In this document: positions 41,337 through 50,087 of the stretch, one piece after another
Layout: every line of letters begins with the position of its first letter
Position numbering within the stretch: position 1 is the stretch's first letter
Assembly: GCF_040448685.1 (NCBI RefSeq)
Contig: NZ_CP159290.1
Span: 1,054,001-1,118,000 of the forward strand
Length of the DNA stretch: 64,000 bases
Source: Cellulosimicrobium sp. ES-005
GTDB lineage: Bacteria > Actinomycetota > Actinomycetes > Actinomycetales > Cellulomonadaceae
Direction of reading: 5' to 3'
Made by a program: the position numbers and the translations under genes
Notes under the pieces: model-generated
The model's database searches: none
What the model was told of the DNA's origin: nothing
Seen by the model: only the letters and a program-made list of their open reading frames with translations

Positions 41337-41753
41337 ATGACGCCCCTGGCCTGGCTCGCGATCGGACTGCTCGTCCTCGTCCTTCTCGCGATCGGGCTGG
41401 GGGCGTGGCGTCTGCGCGCCCTGTCCCACCGCGTCGGCTCGTTCGAGTGCGGGGCGCGGCGCGCGGGTGCGGCCGGTGCGCCCTGGGTCGCGGGCATCGC
41501 GCACTACGGCGTCGGCCGCATCGACTGGTGGCGGCTGTGGTCGGTGTCGATCCGCCCCGCCCGGACGTGGTCCCGCTACGACCTCGTCATCGCGGGCCGC
41601 GAGCCGTTCGCCGGCGACGGGCCCGACACCTACCTCGTCCGGTGCCGGTACCACGGTCAGGACTTCGAGCTCACGATGTCGCGCGCCGCGTACGAGGGGC
41701 TGGCCTCCTGGCTGGAGGCCGCGCCGCCCGGCCGCCGCGACGTCGTCGTCTGA
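41337..41753 (+). CDS. DUF2550 family membrane protein
   Basis: A 138-residue protein with one N-terminal membrane helix (LAWLAIGLLVLVLLAIGLGAW) and a cytoplasmic domain containing SFECGARR, ARTWSRYDLVIAGREPF and VRCRYHGQDFELTMSRAAYEGLASWLE. The DUF2550 assignment follows its sequence pattern and its place after atpC, as in mycobacteria. Function is unknown. It starts 13 bases after atpC. Confidence 0.85.
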   Translation: MTPLAWLAIGLLVLVLLAIGLGAWRLRALSHRVGSFECGARRAGAAGAPWVAGIAHYGVGRIDWWRLWSVSIRPARTWSRYDLVIAGREPFAGDGPDTYLVRCRYHGQDFELTMSRAAYEGLASWLEAAPPGRRDVVV

Positions 41754-41817
41754 GGCGTCGCCCGTGGGCTGACGCCGCGACCCGGACCGCCCACCACCGA
41801 CCCGGAGGACCTGCCTC

Positions 41818-42513
41818 ATGCGTCTCGTCGTCGCCCGCTGCTCCGCCCGCTACACCGGCCGTCTCTCGGCGCACCTGCCGCTCGCGACACGCGTGCTCAT
41901 CGTCAAGGCCGACGGGAGCGTGCTGCTGCACTCCGACGGCGGGTCGTACAAGCCGCTCAACTGGATGAGCCCGCCGTGCTCGCTCGCGGTGCGCGAGCCG
42001 TCCGAGGAGGCGCGCGAGCGCGGCGTGACCGAGGTCTGGGCCGTGCAGCACGCGAAGAGCGACGACCGCCTCGAGATCGAGCTCCACGAGGTCCAGCACG
42101 ACAGCTCTCACGAGCTCGGCATCGACCCGGGGCTGGTCAAGGACGGCGTCGAGGCGCACCTGCAGGAGATGCTCGCCGCGCAGATCGAGCTGCTCGGGTC
42201 GGGCCACACGCTCGTCCGCCGGGAGTACCCGACCGCGATCGGCCCGGTGGACATCCTCGCCAAGGACGCGACCGGGGCGACCGTCGCGGTCGAGATCAAG
42301 CGCCGGGGCGACATCGACGGCGTCGAGCAGCTCACGCGCTACCTCGAGCTCCTCAACCGCGACCCGCTGCTCGCGCCCGTGCGCGGCGTGTTCGCCGCGC
42401 AGGAGATCAAGCCCCAGGCGCGCGTGCTCGCGACGGACCGGGGGATCGGCTGCCTCGTCCTCGACTACGACGCGATGCGCGGCGTCGACGACGTGGACTC
42501 CCGCCTCTTCTGA
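41818..42513 (+). CDS. nucS: Mismatch-specific endonuclease NucS
   Basis: DNA repair nuclease of 231 residues (EndoMS/NucS) that cuts mismatched DNA and replaces MutSL in actinobacteria. The N-terminal DNA-binding/dimer domain contains the [11 protein letters not shown] segment. The C-terminal nuclease has the D-(E-x-K) site in GPVDILAKD and VAVEIKRRG, and the conserved EQLTRYLE helix. The C-terminus SRLF matches the short sliding-clamp binding tail. The ribosome site GGAGG precedes ATG 41818. Confidence 0.96.
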   Translation: MRLVVARCSARYTGRLSAHLPLATRVLIVKADGSVLLHSDGGSYKPLNWMSPPCSLAVREPSEEARERGVTEVWAVQHAKSDDRLEIELHEVQHDSSHELGIDPGLVKDGVEAHLQEMLAAQIELLGSGHTLVRREYPTAIGPVDILAKDATGATVAVEIKRRGDIDGVEQLTRYLELLNRDPLLAPVRGVFAAQEIKPQARVLATDRGIGCLVLDYDAMRGVDDVDSRLF

Positions 42514-42529
42514 CGCGCGACCCGCCGAG

Positions 42530-42577
42530 CAGGCGGTCGTGGCTCGTCCCGCAGCGAGGACGAGCCACGACCGCCTG
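42530..42577. terminator. Bidirectional terminator between nucS and the glycosidase gene
   Basis: A perfect 20-bp stem (42530-42549 with 42558-42577; arm starts CAGGCGGTCG) closes an 8-base loop. It sits between two convergent genes and can act on both strands. It marks the border between the conserved block and the accessory region. Confidence 0.8.
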
Positions 42578-42612
42578 GTCGACGAGTCAGGGCCGTGGGA
42601 TCGGCCCTGCGG

Positions 42613-45600
42613 TCAGCAGGTGACGGCCGCGAACGGCGCCGTGTGCTCGGTGACCGTCCCTGCGGCGTCGGTCACGCGGACCGTCGCCGTGCCCGCCGCG
42701 AGCGACGCGGCGCGCGCCGAGAACGACTGGTAGGCGTTGGCACCCGGCGCGACGCCCGTGACCGTGCGCGTCCCGAACGGCGTGACGAGCTCGACGTCCA
42801 CCGGGTCGCCCGCCCCGGCGCCGCCCGTGCCGACGTACGCCGCCCGGACCGCGACGTAGGCCGTGCCGGCGAGGCAGCGCGGGACGGCGGTGACGTCGAC
42901 CTCGGGCGCGGGCGTCGCGGCGGACCGGGAGCGCACCTCGAACGACGCGATGCTCACCGTCCCACGGTCGGCACGGAAGCCGATCGTCGGCAGGAGCCCG
43001 GCGAGCACGTCGGGGTCGGACGTGTCGAGCGCGCCGCCGGTCGTCGTGCCGCCGTACCAGGCCCACTCGCCGTCCTCCTCGGCGAACACGTCGACGCGCG
43101 CGCCGTTCACCTGGAGCGCGATCCGGTCGCCGGGGCCGTATCCCCGGATGCCGAAGTACGGCGACGACCCGTCCGCGCCCCCGACGTAGTCGAGGCCGGA
43201 CGCGACGTTCGTGTGGTTGAACCAGGCGAGCGCGTAGGTGCGGTCCGCGGCGGCGAGACCGAGGAACAGCGAGTCCTCCTGCGTCCCCGCGCCGGAGAAC
43301 GCGCCGATCTCGGCGACCACCACCGACGACGGCGTCGCGCGGGCCGTGCGGTGGCCGTACAGCCCCCAGTAGCGCGCGTCTCCGGTCGCGGCGAGCACCC
43401 CGTCCCCGGCCGCGACGGCGGGCAGCGCCTCGCCGGAGGGCTGCAGGGTCGCGTAGTCCGCCGTGGTGTCGGCGTCGAAGTCGTCGTGCAGCACGACGTC
43501 GTCGTACCAGTCCGGGTCGAACGCGAGCCGGGTGGTCGTGGTCGCGCGCGTCTCCTCGGGAGCGCTCGACCCGCCCCAGCGCACGACGGCGCCGACCCGC
43601 GCCTCGCTGCCGGGGACGGCGTCGGACCCGGGCATGACCTCCCATGACCGGGTCGCGCGGTCCCACGCCCCGAGGTCGACCGGGCCCGCCTCGCCCACGG
43701 CGACGGCCGTCCAGCCGGCCGGGAGGTCGGGCGCGACCTCGACGTCGGCGACGGCGTCCGCGCGCGTCGACACGGTCACGTCCACGCGCGAGGCGCGCCC
43801 GACGGCGGGCTCCGCGGCCTCGACGCGCGCGGAGACGGCCCGTGACACGGGGCTCCACGACTCGAGCTCGGTCACCCCGACGGACTTCCCGGGCGCGGCG
43901 TCGAACGTGACGCGGTAGCTCGTCGTCTCGAGCGGCGGGAACGTGATGCGGTTCAGGCCGTTGCCGACGGGCTGCTCGGGCACGCGCGTCTGGTCGGGGA
44001 CGACCTGCCAGGCCGCGCCGTCCCAGTACTCGAGCTCGTAGCCGACGGCGGGCTGGACGGCGTCGGCGTCCTGGTATCCGTGGAAGCGGACGTCGCCGAT
44101 CGTCGTCGGCTCGGCGAACTCGACGCCCACCCAGTCGCGGGCGTTCGGCGAGGAGTAGTTGGACCAGCGCGTGTTCTGCGGCACCTCGTCGTACCAGACC
44201 TTGCCGTCGAGGACCCGCCACGCGTCGTCGTACCGCCACGTGTACGACGCGACAGGGCGCGGGTAGGCGTTCCGGAGCGGGTTCGCCGACGTGTTGACGG
44301 CGTGGGGGAGACGCTGCGGCTCGCCGCTCGGCACCGGCACCTCGACCGGGTCGGCGCCCTCGGAGAGCGCGTCGGCGTCCGCGCGCAGCGCCTGCTCGCC
44401 GTCCACGTAGACGCGCAGGCCGGAGCCCGCCCCGTAGCGCGAGCCGTCGCGGTCGAACAGGACCGTGACGTTCCGCCCGTGGTACGGCACGTTCTCCGCG
44501 GCGAACCAGTCCCAGTCGGCCGGCACGAGCGGGTCGAGCACGAGCGAGTCGTCGGACTGCGGCTGGAGGCCGAGGAGGTCCTGGAGCACGAGGTCCACGT
44601 AGCTGGAGTGCAGGTAGTCCTCGGAGTGGTTGTTCCCGTCGTAGATCCAGCGGTCCTCGTCGGGGTGGTGCGCCTCGGCGACGTACGGCTCGCCGTCGCG
44701 GAACTGCGTGCGCACGTAGGTGTCGAACAGGTCGAGGTAGTCCGCGCGCGTGAGGTCGCCCGCGGCGTCGTCGCGCAGCGCGGTCGCGACGCCGTCGAGC
44801 GTGAGCGACGTCGAGAACGGCCACGACGGCCCGTCCCACTTGCAGCAGCCCTGGTCGGCCGAGCGCCAGAAGTCGGGGGAGCGGCGCTCGGTCACCGTCG
44901 GGCCGTACGGCGCCGCGAACCCCTGCGGGTCGAGGAGCTGGTCGAGGGCGACGGCCTGCTCGGGCGAGGCGAGGCCGAACTTCCACGGGACGAACCCGAC
45001 GTCGAGCCGGTCGCGCAGCCGCTCGTGGTCCGGGTTCTCCCAGTCCACGACGTCGTAGTAGAACGCGCGCTCGTCGTCCCAGAGGTAGGTGTCCACGGCC
45101 TCGCGCAGCGCGGCGGCGCGGTCGCGGTACTCGGTCGCGGTCGCCTCGTCGCCGTTGAGCGTCGCGACCTCGGCGAGCGCGAGCATGTCGCCGTAGAGGT
45201 AGGCGTTGATCGACGGCCGGAACGTGTGGCGGCCCGCGTAGTCGCGGTCGGTCGCGTACGACGCGGGCGAGCTCTCCTTGGCGTCGTACTCGGGCGTCTG
45301 CCAGTAGAGCCCGAGGTCGGCGTCGAACTGGTTCCCCCAGTCCTCGACGAAGGTCTCCAGCTCGGGCTGGAGCGCGCGCAGGCGGTCGAGGTTCCCGGTG
45401 ACCTTCGCGCGCTCGACGATCGCGGTCACGGCCCAGAACGAGTACTGGTGCGCCCAGTCGGCGGCCTCGGGGTTCTGCGCGGGCTCGATCTGGCCGGGGC
45501 CGGTGAGCCAGTAGTCCTCGTAGTCGTCCAGGTAGCGCTGGTCGCGCAGCCACCGGCCCTCGGCGAGCTGGTGGCCCGCCGCGGCGTTGATGGCCTGGTA

Positions 45601-45993
45601 CGGCGCGGCGTAGCCGCAGCAGTCGAGGAACTCCGTGAGCACCCAGCCCGTGCCGGGCTCGGTGTAGCGCAGGTGCTCCTTGAGCACGCGCCAGCGGTAG
45701 TAGTAGACCGCCTCGGCGTCCGCGTCGGGGAGGTCCACGACGGGGACGTTGGCTGCGTACCAGTCGGGGTCGGCGTAGCCGTCGAGCTTCTCGCGGACGT
45801 CGACGAACGAGGTCCCCGGCCCGACCTCGGGCCGGTCGAGGGGCGTGGTCGGGTCGTCGGTCGTGGCGCCCGGGGACGTGGGCGGGGCTGACGCGGGGAC
45901 CGGCGGCGTCGCCGCGACCGCCGGGGCCGCGAGGGCCAGGGCCAGGAGGCCGGAGGCGAGCGCCAGGGCGCCCGTCGAGCGTGGTCGTCGCAT
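42613..45993 (-). CDS. Large secreted multidomain glycosidase (MGH1/GH63-like catalytic domain)
   Basis: A secreted protein of 1,126 residues. A signal peptide (LALASGLLALALAAPAVAA) leads to an (alpha/alpha)6-barrel catalytic domain with RPSINAYLYGDMLALAEVA, WDDERAFYYDVVDWENP and GNNHSEDYLHSSYVDLVL. This pattern resembles GH63/mannosylglycerate-hydrolase-like enzymes. Next come a discoidin-like carbohydrate-binding region (WSNYSSPNARDWVGVEF ... NRITFPPLETTSYRVTF), a NEW3-like domain (VEVAPDLPAGWTAVAVG), a laminin-G-like sandwich and a final Ig-like domain ending in Cys. ATG 45993 has AAGGA 6 bases upstream. It is divergent from the TetR gene. The glycan target and the exact catalytic acids are not determined. 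Confidence 0.85.
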   Translation of the reverse strand: MRRPRSTGALALASGLLALALAAPAVAATPPVPASAPPTSPGATTDDPTTPLDRPEVGPGTSFVDVREKLDGYADPDWYAANVPVVDLPDADAEAVYYYRWRVLKEHLRYTEPGTGWVLTEFLDCCGYAAPYQAINAAAGHQLAEGRWLRDQRYLDDYEDYWLTGPGQIEPAQNPEAADWAHQYSFWAVTAIVERAKVTGNLDRLRALQPELETFVEDWGNQFDADLGLYWQTPEYDAKESSPASYATDRDYAGRHTFRPSINAYLYGDMLALAEVATLNGDEATATEYRDRAAALREAVDTYLWDDERAFYYDVVDWENPDHERLRDRLDVGFVPWKFGLASPEQAVALDQLLDPQGFAAPYGPTVTERRSPDFWRSADQGCCKWDGPSWPFSTSLTLDGVATALRDDAAGDLTRADYLDLFDTYVRTQFRDGEPYVAEAHHPDEDRWIYDGNNHSEDYLHSSYVDLVLQDLLGLQPQSDDSLVLDPLVPADWDWFAAENVPYHGRNVTVLFDRDGSRYGAGSGLRVYVDGEQALRADADALSEGADPVEVPVPSGEPQRLPHAVNTSANPLRNAYPRPVASYTWRYDDAWRVLDGKVWYDEVPQNTRWSNYSSPNARDWVGVEFAEPTTIGDVRFHGYQDADAVQPAVGYELEYWDGAAWQVVPDQTRVPEQPVGNGLNRITFPPLETTSYRVTFDAAPGKSVGVTELESWSPVSRAVSARVEAAEPAVGRASRVDVTVSTRADAVADVEVAPDLPAGWTAVAVGEAGPVDLGAWDRATRSWEVMPGSDAVPGSEARVGAVVRWGGSSAPEETRATTTTRLAFDPDWYDDVVLHDDFDADTTADYATLQPSGEALPAVAAGDGVLAATGDARYWGLYGHRTARATPSSVVVAEIGAFSGAGTQEDSLFLGLAAADRTYALAWFNHTNVASGLDYVGGADGSSPYFGIRGYGPGDRIALQVNGARVDVFAEEDGEWAWYGGTTTGGALDTSDPDVLAGLLPTIGFRADRGTVSIASFEVRSRSAATPAPEVDVTAVPRCLAGTAYVAVRAAYVGTGGAGAGDPVDVELVTPFGTRTVTGVAPGANAYQSFSARAASLAAGTATVRVTDAAGTVTEHTAPFAAVTC

Positions 45994-46148
45994 GCGTGTC
46001 CTTCGTCGTCGAAGAGCGGGTCCCGCGCGCTCCAGGGCACGGGGACGTGACTGCGCTGTCGGCCACAGATTCCCACAAGAGCGAACAGAAAACAACAGCC
46101 CCCGCCGGTGCTGACCCCTCGCGCCGACCGGATGTCCCACGTGGTAGT

Positions 46149-46166
46149 TTTTGAACATGTTCAAAA
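46149..46166. promoter_or_regulatory. Perfect 18-bp TetR-type operator
   Basis: TTTTGAACATGTTCAAAA is an exact palindrome ending 13 bases before the TetR ATG at 46180. It is strikingly AT-rich for this genome. Position and symmetry suggest that the regulator binds here to repress its own operon, and perhaps the divergent glycosidase 155 bases away. Confidence 0.7.
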
Positions 46167-46179
46167 GTGGCCTCGTCGC

Positions 46180-46911
46180 ATGAGCGCGACGCCGAAGTCC
46201 GAGCGGACGCGCGCCCACCTGCGCGACGTCGCGGTCCGGATGCTGCGCGACGTCGGGTACGAGCGCACGACCATGCGCGCCGTCGCCGCCGCGGCGGGGG
46301 TGAGCACCGGGAACGCCTACTACCACTTCCCGTCCAAGGACGCGCTCGTCCAGGAGCTCTACCTCGAGGTGCAGCGCGAGCACGCCGAGCGCGCCGCGCC
46401 CGTGCTCGCCGCGGGCGGCTCGCTCGCCGAGCGGCTGCGCGGCGTCTGGGGAGCGTCGGTCGACGCGTTCGCCCCCTTCCACGCGTTCGGCGGCGAGTTC
46501 GTGTCCGTCGCGATCCGCCCGGGCTCGGACGCGAGCCCCTTCTCCGCGGCCTCCGCCGCCTCGCGCGACCTCTCGCGCGACCTGTTCGAGCGGGTCGTCG
46601 CCGGGGCGTCGACGCGCGTCCCCGAGCGGCTGCGCGCCCAGCTCCCCGAGCTGCTGTGGTTGGCCCAGCTCGGCATCACCCTGTTCTGGGTCCACGACAC
46701 CTCGCCCGGGTTCGCGCGCACGCGCCGGCTCGTCGACGGCGGGGCGGCGCTCGTCGGCAGCCTCGTCCGGCTCGCGCGGCTGCCCGTCGCACGCGGGGTG
46801 GTCGACGACGTCCTGCGCCTCGTGCGTGCGGTCCACCCGGGAGCGCCCGGGGCGTCCGCTGCGGCCGATGCGGCCCGCGAGCGCGCGGACGGGCCGGAGG
46901 CGGGCGCGTGA
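46180..46911 (+). CDS. TetR/AcrR-family transcriptional regulator
   Basis: A 243-residue repressor. The N-terminal helix-turn-helix reads RTRAHLRDVAVRMLRDVGYERTTMRAVAAAAGVSTGNAYYHF in pattern, with the family F/Y-x-x-T-(T/S)-x-x-x-I/V-A and G-x-x-x-G-x-x-Y-x-H-F features. The C-terminal ligand domain is not diagnostic. A tail rich in Ala, Arg and Asp follows. ATG 46180 is chosen because the N-terminus then fits the family and the operator lies just upstream. It overlaps the YndJ-like gene by 4 bases, so the ligand is probably tied to that module. Ligand unknown. Confidence 0.88.
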   Translation: MSATPKSERTRAHLRDVAVRMLRDVGYERTTMRAVAAAAGVSTGNAYYHFPSKDALVQELYLEVQREHAERAAPVLAAGGSLAERLRGVWGASVDAFAPFHAFGGEFVSVAIRPGSDASPFSAASAASRDLSRDLFERVVAGASTRVPERLRAQLPELLWLAQLGITLFWVHDTSPGFARTRRLVDGGAALVGSLVRLARLPVARGVVDDVLRLVRAVHPGAPGASAAADAARERADGPEAGA

Positions 46912-47957
46912 GCCCCGCCGGCGCAGCCCTCGTCTCGGGCCTGGTGATCCTCGGCATGGTCGTGGTCCTGCCGCTCGGCCTCCGGCTCCTGGGGCCCGAC
47001 GTCGTCCCGGCGCCGCGCAGCGTGGCGTGGCCGCTCGCGGGAGTCGCCGGGTCGGTGAGCCTCGTGCTGCCGCACGGCACCGCGTCCGTGCTCCTCGCGC
47101 TCGTCCTCGCGACGGCGACCGTCGTGCTCGCCGGCGCCGGCGGGCGTCTGGCGGTGCGCACGGCGCGCGACCTGCGCGACGGGCGGGTCGGCGCGGCAGG
47201 TCTCGCCTCGCGTGCGGCGACCGCGACCGCGCTGGTCATGCCGGCGGTCGGCGCGAGCGCGCTGGTCGCCGAGCGCGCCGGGTGGGGGCTCCTCGGGTTC
47301 TCCGGGACGTATCTCGCGCTCACGGTCCCGCACATGCTCTACGCCGGGTTCGGCGCGGCACTCGTCGCGGGAACGGTCGCACGTCTCGCGGTCACCGACC
47401 GGCTCGCGGTCGTCGGCGCGTGGGGCGTGCCGCTCGGGACGGTGCTCGTGCTCGTCGGCTACCTCGTCGGCGACGCGGCCGAGCTCGTCGGCGCGGGGGT
47501 GCTCACGCTCGCCCTGTGGGCGACCGCGGTCGCGGCGGTCTGCTCGCTCGCGCGGACCGCCGGTCCGGCCGACCAGGTCGACGGCGTCGGCCCGGACGAC
47601 GCGCACCGGACCGTCGGTGCGCGCTCCACCGGCTCCGTGAGCGCGGGGAGCGCCGCGGGCGCCCGCGCGCTGCTCGGCGCGGGTGCGGTCGTCGTCGGGC
47701 TGTCGATGCTGCTCGCGCTCTGGTGGGCCGCGGGCGAGGCGCTCGGGTTCGCGCACCCGAGCCTCGACGTCATGGCGGCGACGCACGGCGTCGCGAACGC
47801 GTTCGGGTTCGTGCTCTGCACCCTCCTCGGGCTGCGGGTCCTCGCGGCCCGGCCGGAGCTCCCGCGCGGGGCGGAGAGCGCGGACGAGGAGCACCGCGAC
47901 GCAGGGCAGGACACGACACGTGGGCCCGGGCGGGCCCCGGAGGGGAGTGCGGCATGA
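46908..47957 (+). CDS. YndJ-like multi-pass membrane protein
   Basis: A 349-residue protein with about nine or ten hydrophobic helices (for example ALVSGLVILGMVVVLPLGL, HMLYAGFGAALVAGTVA and ATHGVANAFGFVLCTLLGLR). The HPSLDVMAATHGVANAFGF segment, with its His-x-x-x-Asn pattern, is what I associate with YndJ-family membrane proteins. One loop (about 225-265) is Asp/Ser-rich. It lies in a three-gene operon with overlapping ends (TetR, this gene, DUF1990). Function is unknown. Confidence 0.7.
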   Translation: MSPAGAALVSGLVILGMVVVLPLGLRLLGPDVVPAPRSVAWPLAGVAGSVSLVLPHGTASVLLALVLATATVVLAGAGGRLAVRTARDLRDGRVGAAGLASRAATATALVMPAVGASALVAERAGWGLLGFSGTYLALTVPHMLYAGFGAALVAGTVARLAVTDRLAVVGAWGVPLGTVLVLVGYLVGDAAELVGAGVLTLALWATAVAAVCSLARTAGPADQVDGVGPDDAHRTVGARSTGSVSAGSAAGARALLGAGAVVVGLSMLLALWWAAGEALGFAHPSLDVMAATHGVANAFGFVLCTLLGLRVLAARPELPRGAESADEEHRDAGQDTTRGPGRAPEGSAA

Positions 47958-48475
47958 CGTTCACGTACCCGGAGGTCGGCTCGACCCGGACCGGCGACCG
48001 GCCCGCGGGGTACCGCTACCTGCACGTGCGCCGTCGGCTCACCGACCGGCCGCGCACGCCCGACGACCTCGCGTGGCTCGGCGAGCAGCTCCTCACGTGG
48101 CGCGTGCACGCCGCGGCGCGCGTGCGCCTCGAGACCGCGGCGCCCGTCGCCGAGCCCGGTGCGCGCGTGACGACGCTGCTCGGCGTCGGGCGGCTGCGGC
48201 TGCACGAACCGTGCGAGGTCGTGTGGGTCGAGCGGTCCGCGCGCCGTGTCGCGTTCGGGTACGGCACCCTGCCTGGGCACGCGTTCGTGGGGGAGGAGCG
48301 CTTCGCCGTCGAGCGCGACGACGCGGGCGACCTGTGGTGGAGCATCGACGTGTTCAGCCGCCCGGTGCTGTGGTGGGTGCGCCCGCTCGCGTTCGCCGTG
48401 CCCACGTTCCAGCGGCTCTTCGCCCTGCACCTCGGACGCGGCGCACGGCGGCTGCTCGCCGCGCGCGACCGCTGA
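47954..48475 (+). CDS. DUF1990 family protein
   Basis: A 173-residue soluble protein. FTYPEVGSTRTGDRPAGYRYLHVRRRL is the family-type N-terminus in pattern, followed by ARVTTLLGVGRLRLHEPCEVVWVE and RVAFGYGTLPGHAFVGEERF and WWSIDVFSRPVLW. The length fits DUF1990. The family is uncharacterised; its fold may resemble lipid- or ligand-binding barrels. It overlaps the YndJ-like gene by 4 bases, and this pairing recurs in actinobacteria as far as I recall. Confidence 0.82.
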   Translation: MTFTYPEVGSTRTGDRPAGYRYLHVRRRLTDRPRTPDDLAWLGEQLLTWRVHAAARVRLETAAPVAEPGARVTTLLGVGRLRLHEPCEVVWVERSARRVAFGYGTLPGHAFVGEERFAVERDDAGDLWWSIDVFSRPVLWWVRPLAFAVPTFQRLFALHLGRGARRLLAARDR

Positions 48476-48490
48476 CGTCTCGCCTCACGA

Positions 48491-48516
48491 CCCGCGCGCG
48501 TCCACGGCCGCGCGGG
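48491..48516 (+). terminator. Terminator hairpin after the DUF1990 gene
   Basis: Perfect arms CCCGCGCG (48491-48498) and CGCGCGGG (48509-48516) with a 10-base loop, followed by TTTG. It separates the TetR operon from nagA. Confidence 0.6.
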
Positions 48517-48555
48517 TTTGCACGCCGGGTGTACGAAGTGCGCCAGAATGGGGCC

Positions 48556-49833
48556 ATGACCGACGCCCGCAGCCCTCGTCCCGACCAGCAGACCGGCACC
48601 GCACGAGTCCTCGTGGGCCGCGTCGTCACCCCGACGGGGGTGCTCGAGGACGGTGTCGTGGCCCTGGAGGACGGGCGCGTCGCGTGGGTCGGGACCCGCG
48701 CGCAGGCCGCCGACGCCGGGTACGCGAACCTGCCCGCGGGCGACGGTGCGACGCTGCTCCCGGGCCTCGTCGACGTGCACGACCACGGCGGCGGCGGGTC
48801 GAGCTTCCCCGACGCGACGAGCGTCGACGAGGCGCGCGTCGCCGCGCGCGAGCACCTGCGCCACGGCACGACGAGCCTCGTCGCGTCGCTCGTCACCGCG
48901 CCGCGCGACGTGCTGCTCGAGCGCACGGCGAACCTCGCGGACCTCGCCGACGCGGGCGAGATCGTCGGCATCCACCTCGAGGGCCCGTTCCTCTCCGAGG
49001 TGCGGTGCGGCGCGCAGAACCCGCACGACATGCTCGAGGGCGACCCGGAGCTCGTGCGGGCGATCGCCGCGGCCGCGCGCGGTTACCTGCGCACCATGAC
49101 GGTCGCGCCCGAGGTGCCGGGCGTCGTCGGCGCCGGGGGCGTGATCGAGACCCTCGTCGAGGTGGGGGCCCTCCCGTCCATCGGGCACACCGACGCGAGC
49201 ACCGAGCAGACCGAGGCGGCGATCGCGGCCGGCGTCGCGGCGCTCGCGGCCGCCGGGCGGCCCGGCGCGCGCCTGACCGCGACCCACCTGTTCAACGGCA
49301 TGCGCCCCCTGCACCACCGTGAGCCCGGCCCCATCGCGGCGTGCCTCGCGGCGGCCGCGCGCGGCGAGCTCGTCGTCGAGCTCGTGGCCGACGGCACGCA
49401 CCTCGCGCACGGCACGATCCGCAGCGTCGTCGAGCTGGTCGGGTCGCACGTCGGTGCCGACGGCGCCGTCGCGGGGCCGGACGCCGTCGCGCTCGTCACC
49501 GACGCGATGGCCGCGGCGGGCATGGCCGACGGCGCGTACGAGCTCGGACCCATGCGCGTGACCGTCGCGCACGGCGTCGCGCGGCTCACCGAGGGCGGGT
49601 CCATCGCGGGCGGCACGTACCACCTGCTCGACGTCGTGCGCGAGACGGTCGAGGCCGGGGTGCCGCTCGTCGACGCGGTCCGCGCCGCCTCCTGGACCCC
49701 GGCCGGCGTGCTCGGCCTCGACGACCGCGGCGGCCTCGTCGCGGGCCGCCGCGCCGACGTCGTCGTCACGGACGCCGACCTGCGCGTCCGCGAGGTCCTG
49801 CGCGCCGCCGCCCCGGTCGACCTCGCACTCTGA
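48556..49833 (+). CDS. nagA: N-acetylglucosamine-6-phosphate deacetylase
   Basis: Amidohydrolase of 425 residues that removes acetate from GlcNAc-6-phosphate in amino-sugar use and wall recycling. Metal and catalytic motifs are HDHGGGG after PGLVDV, the Glu in GIHLEGPFLS, the His in SIGHTDAS and ATHLFNGMRPL, and the catalytic Asp in LVTDAMAAAGM. A CAGAAT box ends 6 bases before ATG 48556, so the mRNA may be leaderless. It stands alone; no nagB or PTS gene is adjacent. Confidence 0.93.
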   Translation: MTDARSPRPDQQTGTARVLVGRVVTPTGVLEDGVVALEDGRVAWVGTRAQAADAGYANLPAGDGATLLPGLVDVHDHGGGGSSFPDATSVDEARVAAREHLRHGTTSLVASLVTAPRDVLLERTANLADLADAGEIVGIHLEGPFLSEVRCGAQNPHDMLEGDPELVRAIAAAARGYLRTMTVAPEVPGVVGAGGVIETLVEVGALPSIGHTDASTEQTEAAIAAGVAALAAAGRPGARLTATHLFNGMRPLHHREPGPIAACLAAAARGELVVELVADGTHLAHGTIRSVVELVGSHVGADGAVAGPDAVALVTDAMAAAGMADGAYELGPMRVTVAHGVARLTEGGSIAGGTYHLLDVVRETVEAGVPLVDAVRAASWTPAGVLGLDDRGGLVAGRRADVVVTDADLRVREVLRAAAPVDLAL

Positions 49834-49970
49834 CCCCCTGCGCGGCCGTCGCGTGCCCGACTGCACCGCCGAACCCGGGGTCGGCGCGTCGTCGGCGTGC
49901 AGATCGGGCGCGCGTCGTCGCAGGTCGGGAGTGCGTCCGGAATCGGAGAGCGCGTTCTTGCTTCTCGGGC

Positions 49971-50045
49971 TTGACTCTCGTCATTTGTTCATCGAATACT
50001 CGTAACAGCGAAGCGCTTCGACGATGCGTTTCGACGAAGCGCTTC
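49971..50045 (+). promoter_or_regulatory. Promoter and twin operators of the LacI regulator gene
   Basis: TTGACT (49971-49976), an 18-base spacer and AATACT (49995-50000) form the promoter. Downstream lie two identical perfect palindromes, GAAGCGCTTC, at 50010-50019 and 50036-50045, 26 bp centre to centre. They have the CG-centred symmetry of LacI-family sites and lie just after the expected transcription start, so the regulator probably represses itself and the operon behind it. Confidence 0.75.
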
Positions 50046-50087
50046 GACGGCCGAGGCGCGGAACCGGACCACAGGGGAGTGGTGACG

